From NCBI RefSeq assembly GCF_000013865.1, contig NC_007948.1:4579001-4643000 (forward strand): DNA of 64,000 bases, in the 5' to 3' direction. A program made the translations under genes and the position numbers. The notes beneath the pieces are model-generated. The model made no database searches and was not told the DNA's origin. It saw only the letters and a list, made by a program, of their open reading frames with translations. This document shows, in pieces, positions 1 to 8,178 of the stretch (position 1 is its first letter; the number at the start of each line of letters is the position of its first letter). This stretch comes from Polaromonas sp. JS666. Lineage in GTDB: Bacteria; Pseudomonadota; Gammaproteobacteria; Burkholderiales; Burkholderiaceae_C.

Positions 1-513
1 GCGCAGCAACTGTGCCATGTACAAAAGCGGCAGAGGCCCGCTGCCCGCTACCCACACGGGCTCTGATGGCACCTCGCGCGAGGTCTTCAACAGGATCTGG
101 CCCGCGCCAACAGTCAACACGCCCGGCAGGGTCCAGCCCGGGAACGGTGTCGGCCGTTCCTGCGCACCTAACGCCAGCACGACGTGATTGGCGCGCACCA
201 CTTCGGCCCGCCCGTCGCGTGTCATGTAGACATGCCAGCCCGGCTCGATCTGCCAGACCTGTGTTTGCGGTTCATAAACGGCACCACAACCGCGGAAGCG
301 GCCGGCTAGACCGGCGCCAGCGCGGTACTCGTCACCCAGCAGCCTGCCTGTGGGAGTGGGCGCTACAGCCTCTACCGCGCGCCAGATCTGGCCACCAGGC
401 GCAGGCTGCTCGTCCACTACCAGCACGGAGAGTCCCTGACCCCTGAGGCCGATAGCCGCGCTCATGCCAGCTGGCCCCGCTCCGATCACTACTACATCGA
501 ATTCGCGCGTCAT
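1..513 (-). CDS. FAD/NAD(P)-binding oxidoreductase alpha subunit, opine/amino-acid oxidase type (3' part outside window)
   Basis: This is the N-terminal 171 residues of a flavoprotein read on the minus strand and still open at the window edge. It starts MTREFDVVVIGAGPAGMSAA, a Rossmann GxGxxG dinucleotide fold, followed by DEQPAPGGQIWRA and GWTLPGVLTVGAGQ. These motifs mark the alpha subunit of the HcnB/OoxA/SoxA-like amine dehydrogenase family, which passes electrons from a DAO-type beta subunit. The ATG overlaps the stop of the [2Fe-2S] gene (ATGA), so the two are translationally coupled. The intact homologues at 36994-38409 and 62535-63956 end in a BFD-type [2Fe-2S] domain; that part lies outside the window here. 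The substrate is unknown; an amino acid or opine is inferred from the family. Confidence 0.88.
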   Translation of the reverse strand, partial: MTREFDVVVIGAGPAGMSAAIGLRGQGLSVLVVDEQPAPGGQIWRAVEAVAPTPTGRLLGDEYRAGAGLAGRFRGCGAVYEPQTQVWQIEPGWHVYMTRDGRAEVVRANHVVLALGAQERPTPFPGWTLPGVLTVGAGQILLKTSREVPSEPVWVAGSGPLPLLYMAQLLR

Positions 514-830
514 GGCGTCACACTCCGGCGGCCGAACTGACGTTCCACGCGCATGCCTTCGCGCACCGTGACCAGACAAGACTGCGTGGACGCCACGCCG
601 TCGATGATGGCCAGGCAATCGAAGCACACGCCCATCATGCAGTACGGTGCTCGCGGGCTTTCATGCACGGGTGTGGTCCGACAGACTGGCGTCTGCTGGC
701 GCAATAGCACGGCGGCCACGGTTTCGCCGCTTTCAGCGGCGACGGCGTGGCCGTCTATATAGAAAGTCAGCGCGCAAGCGCCGGACTCATGCAGCTTTTT
801 GAACATTGAAACGCTCATGGTGAAAAACAT
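510..830 (-). CDS. (2Fe-2S)-binding subunit of the oxidoreductase
   Basis: A small ferredoxin-like protein of up to 106 residues with the cysteine pattern CMMGVCFDC followed about 20 residues later by a further Cys, as in plant-type [2Fe-2S] subunits (HcnA-like) of heteromeric amino-acid/opine dehydrogenases. It should carry electrons between the flavin subunits. The gene lies between the beta subunit (overlapping its 3' end) and the alpha subunit (ATGA overlap), so all three form one operon. Start codons at 830, 818 and 806 are all possible and no clear ribosome-binding site decides between them. The paralogue at 38399-38776 shares the APYCMMGVCFxCL core. Confidence 0.85.
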   Translation of the reverse strand: MFFTMSVSMFKKLHESGACALTFYIDGHAVAAESGETVAAVLLRQQTPVCRTTPVHESPRAPYCMMGVCFDCLAIIDGVASTQSCLVTVREGMRVERQFGRRSVTP

Positions 831-1914
831 TCAGGGTGTCGGGCAGCGAGCCGCCAGCCAGCGCACGGGCATAGGTGCCCGCGTGGAACGAGGCCAGCGT
901 CACGCCCGAATGGCACAGCGCGATATCCGCACCGGGGTAGAAAGGGGAGCTTGCATACACGGGACTGCCATCCGGCGTCATGATCCGTAGGCTGGACCAC
1001 TGACGCACCAATCGGGCTCCGGCCAAATCCGGCAAGATGCGCAAGGCCCTTTGTGTCATGCGCACCGCAGCCTGGGATGTTGTGCCCACGTCGTAGCCCA
1101 CTTCTTCCTGGGTCACGCCGATCATGACGGTGCCTTCGGCTGTCTGACGAAGGCCACTGGCCGGTAGGGGCAACAAGGGAGCTAAGCGCTCAGTCACAAG
1201 GAGTTGGCCACGTTGTGGCCGCAATGGCACATCCAGTCCGACCATTGCGCCAAGCGCAGATGAACCCAAACCAGCGGCGATGACCACGCGTTGGGCACGC
1301 GCCTGGTACTCACCGGCTCTGACCTCAAAGCCACCGCCTGGCAGCGCGTTGATGGCGGTCACCGTATGGCCGCTGCGTAACTGTCCGCCCCGCCGCAAGA
1401 AAGCCGTGTGCAATGCGACCAGCAAGCGCAGCGGATTGACTTGACCGTCCAACTCTCCCAAGCTAGCACCAGCCACCTCCTCGCCCAGACGCATGGTAGG
1501 AAAGAAGCGTTGCAGCTCGCTGCGGTTCAAGATGCAAGTTGAAGGCGCGAATTCCGGTGTTTGGGCGTGCCATGCATCAAGGCTTGCGGCACGGGCAGAC
1601 AGTTCATCGTCACTCATGCAAAAATGCAAACCGCCTTTGCACTCGTAGGCGAGCGCTACGCCGCTGTCTGCTTCTAGCCGCTCCGCAAATTCGGGCCAAG
1701 CCTTGACAGCCAAGAGCGTCAAGCGCTGGTACTCCGGCTGGGCATGCCCTTTGCCTTGCACCCAGACCAGGCCGAAGTTGGCCTTCGCGGCGCGGAAGTC
1801 CGTGTCTGCACCATCCAGCATCAGCACGCGGCGGTTCTGTCCAGCCAGCCCATACCCTATGGCGGCGCCAACCATGCCGGCTCCCGCCACAATCACGTCA
1901 TACTCATGAGACAT
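787..1914 (-). CDS. FAD-dependent oxidoreductase, DAO family (beta subunit)
   Basis: About 375 residues beginning MSHEYDVIVAGAGMVGAAIG, a DAO-type FAD-binding fold (glycine-oxidase/sarcosine-oxidase-beta family). The core NFGLVWVQGKG is shared with the beta-type protein at 38766-39917, so the two belong to the same subfamily. The C-terminal part carries MTPDGSPVYASSPFYPGADI and CHSGVTLA, the usual second FAD-contacting region. The ATG at 1914 was preferred over an upstream GTG-like start because the dinucleotide fold begins there. It probably oxidises a secondary amine or D-amino acid and hands electrons to the [2Fe-2S] and alpha subunits encoded downstream. The true substrate is not visible. 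Confidence 0.87.
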   Translation of the reverse strand: MSHEYDVIVAGAGMVGAAIGYGLAGQNRRVLMLDGADTDFRAAKANFGLVWVQGKGHAQPEYQRLTLLAVKAWPEFAERLEADSGVALAYECKGGLHFCMSDDELSARAASLDAWHAQTPEFAPSTCILNRSELQRFFPTMRLGEEVAGASLGELDGQVNPLRLLVALHTAFLRRGGQLRSGHTVTAINALPGGGFEVRAGEYQARAQRVVIAAGLGSSALGAMVGLDVPLRPQRGQLLVTERLAPLLPLPASGLRQTAEGTVMIGVTQEEVGYDVGTTSQAAVRMTQRALRILPDLAGARLVRQWSSLRIMTPDGSPVYASSPFYPGADIALCHSGVTLASFHAGTYARALAGGSLPDTLNVFHHERFNVQKAA

Positions 1915-2046
1915 GGTGAAGCCCGGCCTTTCGCATGCATTGCACGCCACCACTCCGACCACAATCTTTCGAATTGCGGTTCATAGGGCTGCCGCTCTGG
2001 ACTCCAAGTAATTGACCAAAGGGCAAGGGATGGACGACTTTGAGAC

Positions 2047-3627
2047 TCAAGGTGCGCTCCGCGTAACGGTCGCCAGTTCGGTGATGGGCGGCTGTAGGTT
2101 CAGGGCGCCTTTCAGCGTATAGCCGTAGTTCACGCGGTCGCTATGCACCCACACTTGCTTCAGGCCAAAGAGCGGCACGGAGCAGACATCCGCATGGATC
2201 TTTTGCTGCGCTTGTTTCCACAATGCCAGCTGCTTCTGCGCATCAGGCTCAATGCGCGCCTGCCGGATGGCGTCGTCACCCACGGAGCAATGCGAGAAGT
2301 TGGAAATTGCCTTAGGCGCCCCAATGGAGGCGGCCGAGTCGTAGAACTCCGTGAGCCAGACATCTGCGATAGGAAAACGAGCCGCGCCATAGAACACCAA
2401 TGCGCTTTGGTCTTTCCGGCTTTTGGCTTGATAGGTCGCATGGTCCACGACCTCCATTTCCAGCTTGATGCCGGCTTTGGCCAGCTGTGACTGGACAATT
2501 TGCATGATGGGTTGCTGCGCAGAGACGTTCGACACCACCGACTTGATAGAAATTCCGTTAGGAAAACCGGCTTCGGTCAACAATTTCTTGGCGCGCGCAA
2601 CGTCATAGGTGTAGCCCCCCGCGCTGCAATCCTCGCCTAGATAGCCGTTGGGGATGATCGAGCAGCCTTTGTCGCCCACACTTTTGCCGACATACCTCAG
2701 GATTTCGTCCACGTTGACCGCCGCAGCGATTGCCTGGCGCACCTTCAGATTATCCAAGGGCTTAATGGTGCGATTGATGTGAAGCGTACGGAACTCGGCA
2801 GGGTCAAAGACATCGACCTTCATGCCGCGTTTGCTCGCGCCGTCCACCCAGCGTTGCTCCCGCTTACCACTCATCATGTCGACTTCTTTGGACGTAAACG
2901 CCAGTTCACGCGCGCTGTCCGACGGAATCATGCGATAGGTAATGGCGGCCAGTTTTGGCGCGCCACGGAAGTACGCGTCGTTAGCGACCAACTTCACATA
3001 TTGCTGCGTAACGTGTTCGCTGAATGCAAATGGACCGGTGCCGATCGGTGACTGACCGAATCTGTCCCCGAGTTTTTCGGCCGCCGCCTGACTAACGATG
3101 TTGCCAGCGTGGTAATTCGATACGCGACCGAGGAACGCGGCGTCCGGATACTTCAGCAAGAAACGCACGGTGTAGTCGTCCCGCGCCTCAACTTTTTCGA
3201 TGACTTCGAAGTTCGCTGCAAAACTGGATCGACCTTTGTCGGCTGCACGCATGAACGAATACACAACGTCAGCGGCCTTCACCTCGCCATATCCACCATG
3301 GAACTGCACACCCTTGCGCAGATAGAACGTCCAAGTCCTTTTGTCGGGGGATGATTGCCACTTTTCCGCGAGATCGGGCTGAAGCTCTTTTGGATCGGCG
3401 CTGCCCGGTGGAAAGCGCACCAGGCCGTTGAACACTTGCGACGCGACGCCCTTGTCGTCCGAAGTTGTCGCGCGGTGCGGGTCGAGCGTTGAGATATCTG
3501 TTGCGTCCGAACTGATGCTAAGCACAGGGCGGTCCTTAGCTTGGGCGAACGCAGGCGGACAGATGCCACTGAACGCCAAGAGGGCGGCAAACGCGGTCGT
3601 CTTAATGGTGAGAACAGGAAGTTTCAT
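2047..3627 (-). CDS. ABC transporter substrate-binding protein, family 5 (peptide/nickel/opine type)
   Basis: About 526 residues with a Sec signal peptide (MKLPVLTIKTTAFAALLAFS ... AFAQA) and the family 5 layout: DISTLDPHRATTSDDKG near the N terminus, then AEKWQSSPDKRTWTFYLRKG and GTGPFAFSEH. Such DppA/OppA-like proteins capture peptides, opines or related solutes in the periplasm. AGGAG stands just upstream of the ATG at 3627, which supports this start over an in-frame ATG 36 bases earlier. It is the first gene of the minus-strand run that continues into the oxidoreductase module at 1-1914. No cognate permease or ATPase gene lies in the window on this side, so partners must be beyond position 1 or shared. 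Confidence 0.9.
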   Translation of the reverse strand: MKLPVLTIKTTAFAALLAFSGICPPAFAQAKDRPVLSISSDATDISTLDPHRATTSDDKGVASQVFNGLVRFPPGSADPKELQPDLAEKWQSSPDKRTWTFYLRKGVQFHGGYGEVKAADVVYSFMRAADKGRSSFAANFEVIEKVEARDDYTVRFLLKYPDAAFLGRVSNYHAGNIVSQAAAEKLGDRFGQSPIGTGPFAFSEHVTQQYVKLVANDAYFRGAPKLAAITYRMIPSDSARELAFTSKEVDMMSGKREQRWVDGASKRGMKVDVFDPAEFRTLHINRTIKPLDNLKVRQAIAAAVNVDEILRYVGKSVGDKGCSIIPNGYLGEDCSAGGYTYDVARAKKLLTEAGFPNGISIKSVVSNVSAQQPIMQIVQSQLAKAGIKLEMEVVDHATYQAKSRKDQSALVFYGAARFPIADVWLTEFYDSAASIGAPKAISNFSHCSVGDDAIRQARIEPDAQKQLALWKQAQQKIHADVCSVPLFGLKQVWVHSDRVNYGYTLKGALNLQPPITELATVTRSAP

Positions 3628-3864
3628 CGTCTTTGCTCCTAGAAAAAGGTGGAAGAACATCACACGGAATTCGTGTGGTTATGCGTCTGAATGTCATTCA
3701 TGTTACTGAGCTGCGGCGCTTTTTGGAATGGTAAAAACCACGAGCAATGTCATTCAGCAATAGATGTGCCAATCTGAAATAGATGGTTGATTTTGTTATA
3801 TTTTTATTTTCATAATCTTCATAAAAATAGCATTTTGAAATACATCAATGTCTTAATGCTATTG

Positions 3865-3995
3865 AGCTTGGAATCAAGCTACGCCATCTTGAAGCGTTCA
3901 CGCCATGATGGTGCGGAGGACTGTCACCGGGCGAGCGGAAATGCTTGAGGTCACCCAGTCTGTGGTGACACACGTGATCGTCGATCGTGCTTGTT
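3865..3995 (+). pseudogene. Remnant of a LysR regulator (N-terminal HTH part)
   Basis: The stretch encodes LRHLEAF, then after a frame change MVRRTVTGRAEMLEVTQSVV, matching the start of the intact LysR protein at 7113-8039 (LRHLEAFRAVMVRRSVTGAA). At DNA level the two align along more than 100 bases with many matches. A small indel near 3898 breaks the frame, and similarity fades after about 4000. The remnant stands divergently upstream of the binding-protein operon at 3627, which is where a LysR regulator of that operon would be expected. It is a decayed paralogue, not a functional gene. Confidence 0.75.
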
Positions 3996-3999
3996 GTGA

Positions 4000-4586
4000 A
4001 TCCATTGCGGCTAATGCTAAAACTGCTGCCATGTGGGAACAATGTGCAACAAAACCTGTATTCATCCAGGATTGCTATGTGTATATAACCGTGCCTGCTG
4101 GGACTCACTTAGCGCAACTGCTTTCTCCCAGGCATGGAGGTGCATCGGCGTTCTCGGGGCGGACCATTTCTACTCCGAACTCGTCTCCGGCTCCGCTAAC
4201 GCGGAACCAACCGACAACCGTGATCGTTTCGCCATAGGCCTTACCGAGAACCGGCCCGCGGCGTGCCAGCGACGGCTTCGAACATCTCCAAATCTGGCCT
4301 CTGGGGGCCGAGCCTGACGCGCCGGCGCCATCGCAGCGGTAACCAAGGGCCGCGTCAATAAGCGCGCCAGCATGGGTGCGGTGGTTATGGACACAAGCGA
4401 GAGCGAGGGAAAATTCCGATAGGTTGCCGCTGTCCGCCAGAGGACTCTTGGTGGCAGCGAGCGAAGGCCGGCCGATGGCCTCAATCTTGAAGGCAAAATC
4501 GATCTGGGCGTGTGCGGCGTGAATCGATACTGCCGATTGAATCCCAATGCGTTAGCAGGTCGTGGTTTCGGGCATAAGGGCGTGTA
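4000..4586. other. Degenerate region without an identifiable gene
   Basis: About 590 bases between the LysR remnant and the flavoprotein gene. A minus-strand frame is open from roughly 4551 to 4110 but has no good start codon, no ribosome-binding site and no domain I recognise. I treat the region as decayed coding DNA of unknown origin. Overlapping plus-strand frames look like chance. Confidence 0.4.
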
Positions 4587-5717
4587 TCATGCGGCGGCTC
4601 GCTGTTGCATGAGCCGATCCGCAGAGAAACCCTCTATCAGTCTGTTGGTGCCACCGCGGACGATGAGGTCGGCCAAGATGGCGCCAACCACCGGAACGAG
4701 CTGGAAACCGTGGCCGGAGAACCCGAAAGCGTGATAGGCGCCGCTCGCGTTCGGCGAGGCGCCGATCACGGGCAGATAGTCATCTGTTTTCGCCTCCATG
4801 CCCGTCCAGGCACGCACGATTCGCACTGGCCCGATGGAGGGAAAGAGATCGGTCGCCGCCCGCGCGCCTTTGGCGAGTTCGGTGAAATTGACGAAACTTT
4901 TCTGCGCTTCGATGTCAGCGCTGCCCTGAAGCCCTCCCCCGATTACCAGGGTTCCCTGGTCGGACTGCTTCAGGGAGAGCGGCCGCCCGACGACGCTGAC
5001 GACCGGCCTGAGGAGCGGCGCAATGCGCTCCGTCACGACCATCATCGAGGCCTTATGGCCGAGTGGGATTTCGTCGCCCAACATGGCCGCGATCTTTCCC
5101 GCCCAGGCCCCGGCGGCATTGACGACGGTCGGCACCACGAAATCCCGAGCGTCGGTACGGACTCGCCAGTCGGAGCCTGCCCGCTCGATCGCCGTGACGC
5201 CGAGACCTTCGTGGATCGTAACGCCCGCGGCCTCCGCGCTGCGGCGGAACGCCTGCAAGGTCCGATGCGGATCAGCTGCGCCGTCACGTCGGGCAATCAG
5301 CGCAGCCATGCAGTGGGGCGAGATCGCAGGAACGAGCCTCAGCAACTCTGCCCGATCGACCAGTTCCTCATGCCGGTACCCAGCGTCCCGCATCATCGCG
5401 AAACGCGTCTCCAGGGCAGGCAGATGATCCGGGTATTCAGCAACGTTGATCTGACCATGAGCATGAAAGCCACAATCACCGGCAACGATAGACTCGATGT
5501 TGTGCCACATGTCCATGGATTCCAGCGAGATCGGAATCTCGGCCGGATGGCGGTTGAGTGTGCGGACCCCGGCCGCTGTCGCGCCGGAGGCATGGCGGCC
5601 AACCCACGACCGTTCTAGAATCACGACGCGGCGGCCAGCACGGGCCAGATGCAGCGCGGCCGACAGTCCGTGCAAGCCACCGCCGACAACAAGGGTGTTG
5701 ATAGCCTTCGTACTCAT
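4587..5717 (-). CDS. FAD-dependent oxidoreductase, DAO family
   Basis: A 376-residue flavoprotein with the N-terminal dinucleotide fold TLVVGGGLHGLSAALHLARA, then the subfamily mark GRHASGATAAGVRTLNRH, and a C-terminal FAD contact around AFGFSGHGFQLVPVVG. It belongs to the same DAO subfamily as the protein at 35847-37004 (HASGVNAGGVRSLGRH) and not to that of the other beta proteins here. These enzymes oxidise amino acids, imino acids or opines. Its ATG overlaps the stop of the truncated paralogue in front of it (ATGA). Unlike its relative at 35-37 kb it has no alpha or [2Fe-2S] partner beside it. Confidence 0.85.
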   Translation of the reverse strand: MSTKAINTLVVGGGLHGLSAALHLARAGRRVVILERSWVGRHASGATAAGVRTLNRHPAEIPISLESMDMWHNIESIVAGDCGFHAHGQINVAEYPDHLPALETRFAMMRDAGYRHEELVDRAELLRLVPAISPHCMAALIARRDGAADPHRTLQAFRRSAEAAGVTIHEGLGVTAIERAGSDWRVRTDARDFVVPTVVNAAGAWAGKIAAMLGDEIPLGHKASMMVVTERIAPLLRPVVSVVGRPLSLKQSDQGTLVIGGGLQGSADIEAQKSFVNFTELAKGARAATDLFPSIGPVRIVRAWTGMEAKTDDYLPVIGASPNASGAYHAFGFSGHGFQLVPVVGAILADLIVRGGTNRLIEGFSADRLMQQRAAA

Positions 5718-5959
5718 GAGGCCGCATCCACGGTGTCGATCGCCGCAAGCGCGCCAAGGCCGACGGGCTTCAACGGCCTGAGAGCCAGTGAAACCGCAGG
5801 TATATCGCCGCCGAGCGTGCGCACACCTCCACAGTTCACCTCCGATGCGTGTCGAGCCACGTAGTCTTTCTCAAGAGCCACGCAGTCGATGCCCCTCTTC
5901 GCCAAGTTCAAGGCGATACTGCGCTCATGAATTCCGCCGCCTACGAGCACCGCATTCAT
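5714..5959 (-). pseudogene. Truncated DAO-type flavoprotein (N-terminal 81 residues only)
   Basis: From MNAVLVGGGIHERSIALNLA through HASEVNCGGVRTLGGD this reads as the N terminus of the same DAO subfamily as the next gene, then stops after about 81 residues where a full protein has about 380. It holds an FAD-binding fold but no catalytic part. The GxHG of relatives is GIHER here, a further sign of decay. Its stop codon overlaps the start of the intact flavoprotein at 5717, so it may survive only as a leader that couples translation. A deletion that fused the stub of one paralogue to the start of another explains the layout best. Confidence 0.75.
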
Positions 5960-6169
5960 ATTACGGGAGGAAGGTGAATGGTTCGTCTTGGCGGAGCTTA
6001 TATTCATGTCCGGCCGACTGAGGAACATATGTAACACGGGGATGCTATCTCCTAAACTGCCATGGGATTGAATCGAGGATTTTCCGGAAAAACGCACACA
6101 CTAACCATCGCGCGGCGTCTGGCGAATCATGCACACAGGCTATAGGTTAAGTTGATCAACAAGGTCGTT

Positions 6170-7078
6170 ATGCCAACAGAAGTACCCACCCACCGGATGA
6201 TCGAAGCGTTCCGCGCGGCCATCATCAACGGCGGGATTAGTGCGGCAGCAGATGCTCTAGGCATGTCGCAGCCGTCGATGAGTCGCGTCATAGCAGAGCT
6301 TCAGAAAATCGTGGGTTACCAGCTCTTCGTCAAGCACGGTCGAACAGTGAAACCGACGGAAGAAGCCCTTGCGCTCATGACGAAAGTACAACAGTCCTTC
6401 CTGGGGCTTGAAGACATCGCCCGCTTTTCCGAGCAGTTACGAAAACAACGAATGGGACGGCTGTCGATCTGCGCGTTACCAGCTATCGGTCATTCGATCA
6501 TGCCTGAAGCGATCTATTTCCTTCGGCAGAAGTACCCGAACGTGGTTGTAAGCCTCGACATCGCCTCCTCAATCGAAGTGGCTGGCCGTGTCCGAAATCG
6601 TCAGGCAGACATCGGTTTTGCCGCTCACGGACTAGCGCTCGGCGAGGTGGAGACCGTCGCGGAGTTCACTGCCAACTGCGTCTGCATCGCTGCAGCTGGT
6701 GGACTGCCCGACGAGTGGGACTACGTCGAGCTCCAGCAGTTGACTGGAAGGCCCTTCGTAGCGCTTACGGGCCCACTTCAAAAGCGGCTTGAGGTCATGT
6801 TGAACGGGGTCGGCGGAGAACTCGACATCATGGCAGAGGCAGGACTGTCACTCTCAGTCAGCGAACTCGTACTGCGGGGGCTCGGAATCTCCGTGGTCGA
6901 TCCATTTACCGGGAATCTGCATCGTTTACGAGGCGGCGCCACTTTACCGCTGCGTCCAAGCTTGCCGTACCAAGTACAGGCCATGGCATTGGGCGATACC
7001 CGACTGAGTGCACCCGCAAGAGATCTCCTGCAATATCTAGAGTCCGCTGCTGACACGATACAGGACGCATGCCGGTGA
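6170..7078 (+). CDS. LysR-family transcriptional regulator
   Basis: A LysR protein of about 302 residues with an N-terminal winged helix-turn-helix (MIEAFRAAIINGGISAAADA, then SQPSMSRVIAELQK) and a C-terminal co-inducer domain of the periplasmic-binding-protein fold. The ATG at 6170 has AAGG eight bases upstream; a TTG eighteen bases earlier is possible but less likely. It is transcribed away from the flavoprotein pair at 4587-5959 and is the likely regulator of that pair. It stands in tandem with a second LysR gene 34 bases downstream. Confidence 0.88.
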   Translation: MPTEVPTHRMIEAFRAAIINGGISAAADALGMSQPSMSRVIAELQKIVGYQLFVKHGRTVKPTEEALALMTKVQQSFLGLEDIARFSEQLRKQRMGRLSICALPAIGHSIMPEAIYFLRQKYPNVVVSLDIASSIEVAGRVRNRQADIGFAAHGLALGEVETVAEFTANCVCIAAAGGLPDEWDYVELQQLTGRPFVALTGPLQKRLEVMLNGVGGELDIMAEAGLSLSVSELVLRGLGISVVDPFTGNLHRLRGGATLPLRPSLPYQVQAMALGDTRLSAPARDLLQYLESAADTIQDACR

Positions 7079-7112
7079 CGAATAGGCCACGTGGCCGGAA
7101 AGTACTACGACT

Positions 7113-8039
7113 ATGGATCAAAGAATCACACTACGCCACCTCGAAGCGTTTCGCGCCGTCATGGTGCGAAGGTCAGTCACGGGGGCGGCGGAAATGCTCG
7201 AGGTCACCCAGCCTGTAGTGACACGCCTGATTGCCGATCTTGAGGAACGCATCGCAATCCCTCTCTTTACGCGCACTAAGGGACGCCTGGTGCCGACTCC
7301 AGAGGCCGCGCTGCTGTTCAAAGACGTGCATCAGTCTTTGGTAGGAATCGAGCGCATTGCTAACGCGGCATCCAATATCAAGGCGCTGAAGCTCGGGCAC
7401 CTCGAAATCGCTGCTGCCCCATCCATGGCGCTCACCTTCCTGCCCCACGCGATAGCAAGTTTTACGCGCGAACATCCCGATGCCCTGGTGTCCATGCATA
7501 TGCACAGTTCGTCCATCGTAATCGACATGGTTCAGAGTAATCGCTGCGATTTAGGGTTCGCCATCATGCCCATGCGTACAACGCGCCACGGCAACAGCGA
7601 AATCTTGGTGTCAGCGAAGTCTGTCGGCGTAGTGCCAATCCACCACCGCCTTGCAAGTCGCCAAGTTTTACGCCCGGAGGATTTCGAAGGTGAGAGCTTC
7701 ATCTCCTACCCGCCCTTGATGGATGCGCGCACCAAGATTGATTCGCTGATGCTGTCGTACGGTGTGAATCGCCGCATCAACGTCGAGACCCCGATTTCTG
7801 CCGTCATCACCAAGTTGGTCGAAGCGGGCGCCGGTGTCTCCATCATTGATCCGCTGACGGCAAGTTTTTACACGGGGGGCTTGCTGAAGTTTATTCCATT
7901 TGAGGTTGAGCACGTCAATGATTACTCTCTCGTCATTTCGGAACGCAATTCATCCACACTTATCCTCAAGCCGTTCATTGATCATGCTCGCCGGGAGATT
8001 CGTAAGATGGTGCCCGCGCACCTAATTGTTCGTAGCTAA
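7113..8039 (+). CDS. LysR-family transcriptional regulator
   Basis: A 308-residue LysR protein: MDQRITLRHLEAFRAVMVRR opens the helix-turn-helix, TGAAEMLEVTQPVVTRLIAD is the recognition region, and a ligand domain follows with VEAGAGVSIIDPLTA near the end. It resembles the LysR proteins at 44068-44979 and 60931-61836, which sit beside amine-oxidase or opine-type transport modules, and it is the intact relative of the stub at 3865-3995. Its target is not obvious. The nearest operons are the flavoprotein pair upstream and, convergent, tkt downstream. Confidence 0.88.
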   Translation: MDQRITLRHLEAFRAVMVRRSVTGAAEMLEVTQPVVTRLIADLEERIAIPLFTRTKGRLVPTPEAALLFKDVHQSLVGIERIANAASNIKALKLGHLEIAAAPSMALTFLPHAIASFTREHPDALVSMHMHSSSIVIDMVQSNRCDLGFAIMPMRTTRHGNSEILVSAKSVGVVPIHHRLASRQVLRPEDFEGESFISYPPLMDARTKIDSLMLSYGVNRRINVETPISAVITKLVEAGAGVSIIDPLTASFYTGGLLKFIPFEVEHVNDYSLVISERNSSTLILKPFIDHARREIRKMVPAHLIVRS

Positions 8040-8178
8040 GTGCTAAGCTTCCACGAAAACCTGACCCGAAGTTACCCTCGAAACTTGGATCTACTGAACT
8101 CGTAGAACGTCAAATCCGTCAGCAGGCGCTCATCGGCCTTATTGACAACAGGTATAGCCTGTCACTCCTAATAAGCAT

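Noticed and set aside
12..446. Open frame on the plus strand
   Set aside because: It is antisense to the alpha-subunit gene, and its arginine- and proline-rich translation has no domain.
510..1914. Hydrogen cyanide synthase (hcnABC)
   Set aside because: The subunit plan is the same, but several amino-acid and opine dehydrogenases share it, and the RidA, importer and receptor context points to amino-acid or amine catabolism.
4605..5618. Plus-strand open frame of 337 codons opposite the DAO gene
   Set aside because: It is a frame shadow of a GC-rich gene; the opposite strand encodes a complete flavoprotein with known motifs.
8148..8162. Small hairpin ACAGG-TATAG-CCTGT between LysR and tkt
   Set aside because: The stem is only five base pairs and has no T-run, so it is too weak to call a terminator.
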